64,000 nucleotides of DNA. Origin: CAVQCX01 sp963711095 (GTDB taxonomy: Bacteria > Pseudomonadota > Gammaproteobacteria > Chromatiales > Chromatiaceae). Below are positions 45,310 to 52,589 of the stretch, piece after piece. Location: the NCBI GenBank assembly GCA_963711095.1, contig CAVQCX010000030.1, positions 62,001 through 126,000 on the forward strand, written 5' to 3'. The first letter of the stretch is position 1. The number at the start of each line of letters is the position of its first letter. The position numbers and the translations under genes were made by a program. Below the pieces are notes generated by a model. That model had not been told where the DNA came from, made no database searches, and saw only the letters and a list, made by a program, of their open reading frames with translations.

Positions 45310-45500
45310 TACGAAAAATAATGAAGAGCCTGGAAGAATTCCAATCCCCTCTCCCTTGAGGGAGAGGGCTAGGGTGAGGGTGATTCCGGCCAGCAGAAAG
45401 AGCGCCTCCTCACCCCGGCCCTGTCCCCGGCACGGGGGGGAGGGAGAAGAAATTCACGCCTTTTTGTCATTGAAGTCCATGGGTTACGGCCTAAGCAGGC
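45310..45500. repeat. CCCTCTCC/GGGAGAGGG interspersed repeat, copy 3
   Basis: Matches the flank of the intact budA gene: a CTGGAAGAATTCCAATCCCC start, CTCTCCCTTGAGGGAGAGGG with CTAGGGTGAGGGTG, a second CCCC/GGGG hairpin, and CCATGGGTTACGGCCTAAG at the end. It lies downstream of the budA fragment. Confidence 0.7.
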
Positions 45501-45535
45501 GGCATGCTCCCGGGACCCCGTAAACACCACGATCC

Positions 45536-46599
45536 CTAAGAGTGCGGCATCAGCGCCCTTAGCAACGAATCGTCCCACTGGTGGTGGATGGGATCATAGA
45601 TTCCAAAGGGGCCAGCGAACGACCAGTAGCCCCAGCCGAAGCCATGCCTCTCGGCCTCACGCGCAACATACCCGGTCCACAAGGCGCGAGACTCAGAGTC
45701 GGCTTTATCGATGGCTCCGAATTCGCCGAGAAAGATCGGTCGTTCGTTCTCCAGGCCCCATCGTGCGATGAGATCGAAATCACGCAGCACGGACTGTTTC
45801 TCATCACGGGACGCGTTCCACGCGGTGCCCAACCAGGCATCGGACCCGGATACCCACACAGCGCCCTGATGCGTGAACCGCATGGGGTCATAGTAATGAA
45901 TCGACACGATGATATGCCTGTCGTCGGTCGGTAGTTCGAGGTTTTTCAGGGCGTGGAGACGGGCGTAATCGGCCGACTCCACTACGATGGTTCGAGTGGA
46001 ATCTGAGGAGCGGACCACATGGAGCGCGGCGGCGATCACGTTATTCCAGACTTTGGGATCCAACTGATTGTGTGGCTCACCGAGCAGATCGAACATGAGG
46101 TCATCAGGGTAATGCTCGTAGTGTTGTGAAATCTGTCTCCACAGCGCGAGAAACCGCTCTTCATGGGATGACGGATCGGACATGATTTCTTTGTAATGGC
46201 TGAAATCGATCACGACCGCCAATCCATTGGAAAGCCCTTGGTTGACCGCCCAGTCGACACGCGTGAAGAGCTCAGGATCGATCGTGTAGGGTCGGGACGT
46301 CGGAGCATGAGCGCTCCAGCGGATCGGGATACGCACTGCGGTGAATCCAGCATCCTTGACCAGCCGGAAGTACTCAGGTTTCAGGACAAGGCCCCAATCA
46401 CCCTCCTGGGGCGCTTCCAGCGCATTGCCGAGATTGATCGTGCGTGCGAGACGGCGGTTCATCACAAGAGCCTCCCCGGTCGGTTGGTCGGTGGCACCAA
46501 GCCGTGTCGATGCAGAGCGCATACCGAGGTGAGCACACATGCGGCTATCAGGGCGAGGACAACGACAAGGGATGAGCCCCGATGCGCAGACCGTATCAT
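45536..46599 (-). pseudogene. GH5 glycosidase (endoglucanase-like), frame break after signal peptide
   Basis: Glycoside hydrolase family 5 TIM barrel. The mature part reads TINLGNALEAPQEGDWG, GFTAVRIPIRWSAH, the acid/base Glu in FDLLGEPHNQL (usually NEPH), VSIHYYDPMRFTHQG and the nucleophile Glu in IFLGEFGAI. A convincing exported start, ATG 46599 after GAGGA, gives MIRSAHRGSSLVVVLALIAA with a lipobox-like LIAAC, but that frame stops at TGA before the catalytic domain. The catalytic frame is open upstream to beyond 46599 without a signal peptide. A base change between 46462 and 46560 is likely. Alternatively the protein is made from ATG 46462 and stays in the cytoplasm. Confidence 0.75.
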
Positions 46600-47278
46600 G
46601 TTGATGTCCTCGAAGCTCGATGAAGGACGCCGATGTACCGGTCATTTTCCGGCATCTCTCCGCAATCATCGACGAAAAATAGCATTCATATGGATGTGTC
46701 TTCTGTGAGCAAGCATACCATCGAAGTGCTGGCGGGCCGGGTCGCGCGTTATCGATGGCCCTAGTGGCCCTGGGACGGAGGAAAACCCACTCGAAATCCG
46801 TTGATCACCGCGGTCATGCGGCTCGTCGCATGACGAAAAGAAGAAACTTCAGGTCTCAAGTAAGTGCCATTCGGATCAAGCCTGTCTTTCCGCAGAGGGC
46901 GCTCTTTGCATTCGCCATTTCCTGATAGGGAAATTTGACTCAATGGATGGCAAGCGTCTGTCCGACACCGCGCAGATCGACACCCAATGGTCGCCTGCCG
47001 CACAAAGACTAGACGGAATCATGAGTCCCGGATGGTGGGCGTGCGCTCCGACAGACTGTTTCATGGAGAGCGGCCAGGCACCCGATCTCTGCTGCCAAAA
47101 GGGTCGGCAACTGCTTCAGGGCCCGCCGGGCCACCGGGCCAGAGTGCTGGCCGCCGGGTAGGCCCGCGCCAAGCGCCTCCATGCTGTTCTATGTGTGCTA
47201 GCGAACAGACACTTTTTCAGTATAGCCGGATCATCCGCACTTCTCTACTCACTATACAAAGGACACAAAAGACACACC
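46600..47278. other. Gene-poor interval with inverted repeat arm
   Basis: No gene supported. It holds the right arm of the 16-bp inverted repeat (46858–46873). Short frames on both strands lack family character. The last 60 bases before the GTG at 47279 are AT-richer and may contain a promoter. Confidence 0.45.
46858..46873. repeat. 16-bp inverted repeat, right arm
   Basis: AAGTAAGTGCCATTCG, the exact complement in inverted orientation of 45276–45291, 1.57 kb away across the GH5 gene. Confidence 0.55.
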
Positions 47279-47375
47279 GTGAATATCAAGCTCGCGACAG
47301 GCGTTTCCATCGTTGGGAGCTTGCTCGCCCCCTAACAGCCCATGCCGAGGATGCACCTCGGACCGGGCGCATCCC

Positions 47376-47606
47376 ATGACATTCATCAAGGACTCGGCGA
47401 TAACCACCAAAGTCAAGGCCAAGCTAGCCGCAGAAAAGATAAGAAGTCTGGTGCACATCAAGGTCGATACGGACAGCAATGGCGTAGTGGTTCTGAGCGG
47501 CATAGTCAGAACCCAGAAAGAAGCGGACAAGGAGGTTTCAATTGCGCGAGGGACCGAAGGCGTAACGTCGGTCACGAGCAAATTGCGAATCAAGAAGGAT
47601 GATTAA
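47376..47606 (+). CDS. BON domain protein (OsmY-like), leader disrupted
   Basis: The frame from ATG 47376 encodes one BON domain: DSAITTKVKAKLAAEKIRS, HIKVDTDSNGVVVLSGIVR and ADKEVSIARGTEGVTSV, 76 residues. BON proteins bind phospholipid or act in envelope stress. Upstream, GTG 47279 opens a signal-peptide-like MNIKLATGVSIVGSLLAP that stops at TAA 47333. A C run (47327–47332) and the following bases would need one or two changes to join it to the BON part. So either the gene lost export or the sequence has indels. Confidence 0.75.
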   Translation: MTFIKDSAITTKVKAKLAAEKIRSLVHIKVDTDSNGVVVLSGIVRTQKEADKEVSIARGTEGVTSVTSKLRIKKDD

Positions 47607-47756
47607 GCTTCTGCTTGATGGCGGATATCCTGACATTCCGGATGCGCCCAGCGCGTAACTAGAGCTTGCGCGGCCGTGCCCCGATTCCAACAGAATCGCG
47701 GCGGGGTCTCACAATAGAGTCGTAAGTCAAGAAACACCAACCACAGGACTTTCAAA

Positions 47757-48230
47757 ATGAAACGTTTTCTCATGGCAGTGGCTGTAACCGCCGTCGCAGT
47801 CACCACTCCGGCACTCGCTGCCGACGTTGGCGTCGCGATCAGCATTGGCCAGCCCGACTTCTACGGCCGACTCGACATTGGCGGCTATCCGCAGCCACAA
47901 GTGATTTATCGTCAGCCAATAGCAGTCGAGAGGGTGCCGATGGACCGCCCGCCGGTCTATCTGCGCGTGCCCTCGGACCACGCAAAACACTGGAGAAGGT
48001 ACTGCCGCGAATACAACGCATGCGGCGAGCGGGTCTACTTTGTGAAGGACAGCTGGTACAGCCACGAGTATGTCCGGCGCTACCTGGAACATCATCGTGG
48101 CCACCAGGATAACCGCCACGACGACCACCGGGACGATCATCGCGGAGGCCAGGACGACCACCGGGACGATCATCGCGGAGGCCAGGGCGACCACCAGGGC
48201 GGCGATCACGACCATGGGTCTAATCGCTAA
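47757..48230 (+). CDS. Periplasmic protein with His/Asp-rich repeat tail
   Basis: A 157-residue exported protein with signal peptide MKRFLMAVAVTAVAVTTPAL cleaved after ALA. The core (DVGVAISIGQPDFYGRLDIG, RVPMDRPPVYLRVPSDHAKH, CREYNACGERVYFVKDSWY) follows a family of uncharacterised proteobacterial proteins with a Cys pair and 'HAKHWxxxCxxYxACGxPVYFV'. After residue 115 comes a tail of repeated HRDDHRGGQD units, rich in His and Asp, that could bind metals. Start ATG follows a weak site (CTTTCAAA). It is near the BON gene on the same strand. Confidence 0.75.
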   Translation: MKRFLMAVAVTAVAVTTPALAADVGVAISIGQPDFYGRLDIGGYPQPQVIYRQPIAVERVPMDRPPVYLRVPSDHAKHWRRYCREYNACGERVYFVKDSWYSHEYVRRYLEHHRGHQDNRHDDHRDDHRGGQDDHRDDHRGGQGDHQGGDHDHGSNR

Positions 48231-48309
48231 GGCATAGTCGCAACCACTGATCGAACTCATACCTCCGCAATGTCGCGGAGGTATTTGCGGTAGCAGTCGA
48301 AGTTGAGAT

Positions 48310-48335
48310 CTGGGGTCAGAGTAAACTTTTCCCTT
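48310..48335. repeat. RAYT-element end motif
   Basis: GGGGTCAGAGTAAACTTTTC lies just beyond the 3' end of the chimeric RAYT frame. Its complement-like form AAAAGTTTACTCTG lies upstream of the other RAYT gene at 44806–44820. The shared motif may mark the ends of these elements. Confidence 0.45.
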
Positions 48336-48376
48336 TCATCGAGTCCGCTGTTTCGGTAGCTCGACCACCGGTAATC

Positions 48377-49249
48377 CTAGGGGTCTTCCGCCATTGCGGC
48401 GCGCGCCGGATTGAGCTCAATGTTGCGGTAGCGCAGAAAAGGGTATTTCTCCTGTTCCGCGAGGCAGGACTTGTAGGGCCCTTCCCAGAGGGTGCCGGTA
48501 CGATGGTAGCTAGCGTTGAAAGATCTTACGTACCGGCGGCCGAGCGACTGCATGGTCTTCGAGATCCTGTCCTTCCTTTGCGGCGTCGCCAGAATATGCG
48601 CGTGGTTGGTCATCAGCACATAGGCGCAGACGTCCACGCCGTGCGTTTCTCCATATGTCGTATAGCCAGCGTTGAAGGTCGCCATCTTGCGATGGTCCTT
48701 TAGGTCGCGGAGGACGTGGCCCGTGCGGACCCGCATGCGGGGTGCTGTGGGAGCCGAGGGAGAGAACCCCCCCGGCGACCCGATTAAGGCGGTGCACAGC
48801 CGCTTTTTGATTATTTCTGTGTAAAATACGCCACCATTACAGTCCAAAAAATAAAAATTGTTACTGAAATGAGACCACTGGTCTTCATATCTGACCTGAC
48901 CTGACCTGACCTGATTGACGGGATAGCTGTTACCACCCGGAACAAGCTCATACAACACCTCTATGGTGTCCCCGCATCGCAACGTGTCGAAGAACCGTTT
49001 ACTGTTTAGATCTTGATCGTGCACTACCCTATGGCCTTTTGCATCGACAAACTCATATTTCACCGAGTAGTGCACCACTGACTCGCTACCGGAGTTGTCC
49101 ATCTTAGTGTCCACTATTCTTGCTACCGTGGTTCTTCCGGTAGTGATTAGTCGTCGTAAACGCATCGCCTCTCGAACGTAGGCGAAGAGGCCACCCGCGC
49201 AGAATAGACTCACAATAGCTATGTCGAAATCTACATGCATCGCTGTCAT
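48377..49249 (-). CDS. DUF3592 protein fused in frame to a truncated RAYT transposase
   Basis: One continuous 290-residue frame. Residues 1–150 are a DUF3592 protein: an N-terminal helix (IAIVSLFCAGGLFAYV), TTVARIVDTKMDN, VHYSVKYEFVDAKGHRVV and CGDTIEVLYELVPGGNSYP. The usual second helix is missing. Residues from about 190 are the middle and end of a REP-associated transposase (TNHAHILATPQRKDR, GRRYVRSFNASYHRTGTLWE, RNIELNPARAAMAEDP), without its N-terminus. The histidine motif reads HAH and the Tyr region is present. The join is probably an insertion event that removed both partners' missing parts. Function is doubtful. Confidence 0.7.
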   Translation of the reverse strand: MTAMHVDFDIAIVSLFCAGGLFAYVREAMRLRRLITTGRTTVARIVDTKMDNSGSESVVHYSVKYEFVDAKGHRVVHDQDLNSKRFFDTLRCGDTIEVLYELVPGGNSYPVNQVRSGQVRYEDQWSHFSNNFYFLDCNGGVFYTEIIKKRLCTALIGSPGGFSPSAPTAPRMRVRTGHVLRDLKDHRKMATFNAGYTTYGETHGVDVCAYVLMTNHAHILATPQRKDRISKTMQSLGRRYVRSFNASYHRTGTLWEGPYKSCLAEQEKYPFLRYRNIELNPARAAMAEDP

Positions 49250-49365
49250 TCAGCGTAAAAGACCCTTCCGATGTGCGTGGGACCGGCCGTTCCGGCACCG
49301 GGGTCTCCGCGGGAGGCCGGGTCGGCCAGGGGGCTGGCCTCCTACGGGTGTAGCGCCGTGATCGC

Positions 49366-49977
49366 TCAATGATAGCGGCGCATCTGGCCGACCAGGATGC
49401 CCTGGATGCGGACCTGGGCGGGGCGAAACTCCAAGGGCTCCATGGCGGCGTTGGCCGGATGCAGGATGACCTTGCCGCGTTTCTGCTCGATGCGCTTGAG
49501 GGTGGCCTCTTCGTTGTCGATGAGGGCGACGACGATTTCGCCGTTGCGGGCGTGGTCGCGTTGCTCGATGACCACCCAGTCGGCGTCGAGTATGCCTTCC
49601 TCGATCATGGAGTCGCCGCGCACCTGCAGCACGTAGCAGGGGCGCTCGGTGCGCAGGGCCGGGGGCACGTGCACCGGCTCGGCGTTCTCGATGGCCTCGA
49701 TCGGGCGGCCGGCGGCGATATAGCCGAGCAGGGGCAGGGCGTTCTCGTCGTGTTCTTCCGGATGGGCGAGCCGCACGCCCCGATGCAGGTGGTTCATGGG
49801 CTCCACCAGGCCGGCCTCGATGAGGGCCTGGATCTGCTTGTGCATGGAGCCGCGGGAGCTGAGCCCCAGGGCCTGGCATAGCTCGTCCAGGGAGGGTGGG
49901 TGGTCGAAGAGATCCTCGTTGTCCTGGAGGTACTCGTAGATCTCGCGCTGGCGGCGCGTGAGGGGGTCTGTGGGCAT
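49366..49977 (-). CDS. lexA: LexA repressor
   Basis: SOS repressor and self-cleaving serine peptidase, 203 residues. The winged-helix DNA-binding domain spans about 1–70 (TRRQREIYEYLQDNEDLF, LSSRGSMHKQIQALIEAGLV). The cleavage site is A89-G90 (YIAAGRP) and the catalytic pair S123 (GDSMIEEGI) and K161 (ATLKRIEQ). All are intact. ATG 49977 follows AAAGGAG by nine bases; an in-frame ATG eight codons up is less likely. The helix (SMHKQIQAL) differs from E. coli LexA, so the operator may differ too. It is divergent from mrfA with a 173-base spacer. Confidence 0.95.
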   Translation of the reverse strand: MPTDPLTRRQREIYEYLQDNEDLFDHPPSLDELCQALGLSSRGSMHKQIQALIEAGLVEPMNHLHRGVRLAHPEEHDENALPLLGYIAAGRPIEAIENAEPVHVPPALRTERPCYVLQVRGDSMIEEGILDADWVVIEQRDHARNGEIVVALIDNEEATLKRIEQKRGKVILHPANAAMEPLEFRPAQVRIQGILVGQMRRYH

Positions 49978-50002
49978 GATCTTGGGCTCCTTTGTTTTCA
50001 AA

Positions 50003-50095
50003 AGCCCTCTCCCTGAGGGAGAGGGGACAAGAGGGCCCCCTCACCCTAGCCATCTCTCTGAGGGAGAGGGGATAAGAAGAGGGGGAGGGGATTAG
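50003..50095. repeat. CCCTCTCC/GGGAGAGGG repeats in the lexA leader
   Basis: Two units of the interspersed repeat (CCCTCTCCCTGAGGGAGAGG and CTCTCTGAGGGAGAGGGG) lie between the lexA start and the shared promoter region. They lengthen the lexA leader RNA and could fold there. Confidence 0.65.
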
Positions 50096-50109
50096 AAGCC
50101 CTGTTGATC

Positions 50110-50147
50110 GTTCCCAATCTGTTCTATAGTTGGGCAGAGTATAGAAC
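50110..50147. promoter_or_regulatory. Candidate LexA operator between lexA and mrfA
   Basis: GTTCTATA (50121–50128) and TATAGAAC (50140–50147) form an exact inverted repeat with an 11-base spacer, just before the mrfA start at 50151. A second GTTC at 50110–50113 gives GTTC-N7-GTTC, the spacing of the alphaproteobacterial SOS box. No standard CTGT-N8-ACAG box is present. The position on the shared divergent promoter favours a regulator site for one or both genes. TATAGT and TATACT -10-like hexamers overlap it. Confidence 0.5.
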
Positions 50148-50150
50148 ATA

Positions 50151-52589
50151 ATGAGAACCCTGCCCATGAGTATGCCTGCCGAGGAGCTGAGCGAGGTCGC
50201 CGGGCCTGCGGATGTCTCGCGTCTGACGGCCCATCTCAAGCGCAAGTACCGGGCGCGCATCACCGGGGAGCTGGTGATCCCGTCGCGGGAAGGGCGCTTC
50301 GCGGAGCTGCCCGAGGAGCTGGATGAGCGCCTGCGCACGGCGCTGCAGCGGGGCGGGGTCGAGCGGCTCTATACCCATCAGCGCGAGGCATGGGATGCGG
50401 CTCGGGCGGGGCGGGCGTTCGTGGTGGTGACACCCACCGCTTCGGGCAAGACGCTCTGCTACAACCTGCCGGTGCTGCAGGCGGCGCTCACCGAGGGGGC
50501 CAAGGCGCTGTATCTGTTTCCGACCAAGGCGCTCTCCCAGGATCAGGTGGCGGAGATCGTCGAGCTCAACTACGCCGGCGGGCTGGGGGTGCGGGCCTAT
50601 ACCTTCGACGGCGACACCCCGGGCGATGCGCGCAAGGCAGTGCGCACCCGGGGCGATATCGTGGTCTCCAATCCCGACATGCTCCACCAGGGGATACTGC
50701 CGCACCACACCAAGTGGGCCCAGTTCTTCGAGGGACTGCGCTATGTGGTGATTGACGAGATGCACAGCTACCGTGGGGTGTTCGGCTCCCACGTGGCGAA
50801 CGTGCTGCGGCGTCTGCGCCGGGTCTGCGCCTTCTACGGGTCCGATCCGGTGTTCATCTTCGCCTCGGCCACCATCGCCAATCCCGGGGAGCTGGCCGGC
50901 AGGCTGATCGAGCGGGAGGTGCTGGCGATTACCGACAGCGGTGCGCCCCAGGGCGAGCGCCAGCTGCTGCTCTGGAACCCGCCGGTGATCAACCCGGATC
51001 TCGGCATCCGCGCCTCGGCCCGCTCTCAGACCACCCGGGTGGCACGGCTCGCCACGCGCATGGGGCTGAAGAACATCGTCTTCGCTCGCACCCGCCTGAT
51101 GGTGGAGGTGCTGACCAAGTACCTGAAAGACGTGTTCGACAAGGACCCGCGCAGGCCGCCCCGGGTGGAGGCCTATCGCGGGGGCTATCTGCCCAGCGAG
51201 CGTCGGGCCACCGAGCGGCGCCTGCGCGCCGGGGACCTGGACTGCGTGGTCGCCACCTCGGCCCTGGAGCTCGGGGTGGACATAGGCGCACTGGATGTCT
51301 GCGTGCTCAACGGCTATCCCGGCACCATCGCCGGGACCTGGCAGCGGCTCGGGCGGGCAGGGCGGCGCAACCGCAGCTCGCTGGGCGTGCTGGTGGCCTC
51401 CAGCGAGCCGCTCGACCAGTACATCGTGCGCAATCCCGAGTTCTTTCTCGGCGCCTCGCCCGAGCATGCGCGCATTGACCCGGACCAGCTGCTGATTCTC
51501 ATCGATCACGTGCGCTGCGCCGCCTTCGAGCTGCCGTTTCGCGAGGGTGAGGAATTCGGTGCCGGCGGCGGTTCGCGGCCAGCGGCCGCTCCTACAGGCG
51601 AGCTGCTGGCGTATCTGCAGGAGCAGGGCGTGCTGCACCGCGAGGGCGGGCGCTGGCACTGGAGCGCCGACAGCTATCCGGCCAATGCGGTGTCCCTGCG
51701 CTCGGTGGCCGAGGGCAACTTTACCGTCATCGACACCACCGGCGGTGCCCGCAACGTGATTGCCGAGGTGGACTACGCCGGCGCACCCATGACCCTGTAC
51801 GAGGGGGCGATCTACCTGGTGCAGGCGAGCCCCTGGCAGGTCGAGCGGCTGGACTGGGAGGGCCGCAAGGCCTTCGTCACCCGCACCCGCGCCGACTACT
51901 ACACCGACGCCATCGACTACACCAAGCTCAAGATCCTCGAGGCCTTCGAGCGTGCGGGCCAGGGCAGGGGCGAGGCCGCCCACGGGGAGGTGCACCTGGT
52001 GCGGCGCATCGCCGGCTACAAGAAGATCCGCTACTACACCCACGAGAACGTCGGCTACGGCAACATCCACCTGCCGGACCAGGAGATGCACACCACGGCC
52101 GCCTGGTGGCAGCTCGCCCCCGGGCTGCTGGACGAGCACTTCCCGGGCCGCCAGCAGGCCCTGGACGGCTTTCTGGGTGCGGCCTACGCCATGCACCACG
52201 TAGCGGCCCTGCGCATGATGTCCGAGCCCCGGGATCTGGGTCGGGCGGTGGGCGATGGCGATGCCCGCTGGTTTGCCACCGTCGGCCCGAATGGGCGCGG
52301 CCAGATGCGAAGCTTCGAGGGCGAGGAGCTCAGCCCCGAGGCCGAGGGCCGGTTCCGCCCGGCGGTGTTTCTCTACGACAACTATCCCGGCGGGGTGGGG
52401 CTCTCGGCACCGCTGTTCGACCAGCGCCAGGAACTGGCAGAGCAGGCCCAGGCGCTGGTCGCCGCCTGCGGCTGCCGCTACGGCTGCCCGGCCTGCATCG
52501 GGCCGATTCTCGCCTCGGACGAGCAGCGCGGCTACTCGCCCAAGGCCATGGCGTTACAGGTGCTGGAGCTGCTGCTCGATGGACATTAA
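50151..52589 (+). CDS. mrfA: MrfA-type DEAD/DEAH helicase (YprA family, DUF1998 C-terminus)
   Basis: Superfamily 2 DNA helicase of 812 residues. Motif I is TPTASGKT (94–101), motif II DEMH (202–205), motif III ASAT, and the second RecA domain has VVATSALELGVDIG and QRLGRAGRRN. The C-terminal zinc-binding DUF1998 part carries CGCRYGCPAC. B. subtilis MrfA (YprA) acts with MrfB to repair mitomycin C lesions independently of UvrABC. Near residues 474–484 a REP-derived stretch (SRPAAAPTGE) is inserted in frame. ATG 50151 has little ribosome-site support; in-frame ATGs at 50166 and 50172 are alternatives. It overlaps mrfB by 11 bases. Confidence 0.92.
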   Translation: MRTLPMSMPAEELSEVAGPADVSRLTAHLKRKYRARITGELVIPSREGRFAELPEELDERLRTALQRGGVERLYTHQREAWDAARAGRAFVVVTPTASGKTLCYNLPVLQAALTEGAKALYLFPTKALSQDQVAEIVELNYAGGLGVRAYTFDGDTPGDARKAVRTRGDIVVSNPDMLHQGILPHHTKWAQFFEGLRYVVIDEMHSYRGVFGSHVANVLRRLRRVCAFYGSDPVFIFASATIANPGELAGRLIEREVLAITDSGAPQGERQLLLWNPPVINPDLGIRASARSQTTRVARLATRMGLKNIVFARTRLMVEVLTKYLKDVFDKDPRRPPRVEAYRGGYLPSERRATERRLRAGDLDCVVATSALELGVDIGALDVCVLNGYPGTIAGTWQRLGRAGRRNRSSLGVLVASSEPLDQYIVRNPEFFLGASPEHARIDPDQLLILIDHVRCAAFELPFREGEEFGAGGGSRPAAAPTGELLAYLQEQGVLHREGGRWHWSADSYPANAVSLRSVAEGNFTVIDTTGGARNVIAEVDYAGAPMTLYEGAIYLVQASPWQVERLDWEGRKAFVTRTRADYYTDAIDYTKLKILEAFERAGQGRGEAAHGEVHLVRRIAGYKKIRYYTHENVGYGNIHLPDQEMHTTAAWWQLAPGLLDEHFPGRQQALDGFLGAAYAMHHVAALRMMSEPRDLGRAVGDGDARWFATVGPNGRGQMRSFEGEELSPEAEGRFRPAVFLYDNYPGGVGLSAPLFDQRQELAEQAQALVAACGCRYGCPACIGPILASDEQRGYSPKAMALQVLELLLDGH
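51568..51602. repeat. REP sequence inside mrfA
   Basis: GGCCAGCGGCCGCTCCTACAG is a REP-family arm (compare GCGCTCCTACAGGCGGGG in the downstream array). Here it is translated as SRPAAAPTG, without disturbing the frame. Confidence 0.65.

Noticed and set aside
50124..52199. 691-codon minus-strand frame opposite mrfA
   Set aside because: Shadow of codon bias in mrfA; no recognised domain, and it would overlap the lexA/mrfA promoter.
52255..52578. Upstream start for mrfB inside mrfA
   Set aside because: The segment overlaps the conserved zinc-binding end of MrfA and is Arg/Ser-rich frame shadow; ATG 52579 gives the normal overlap.
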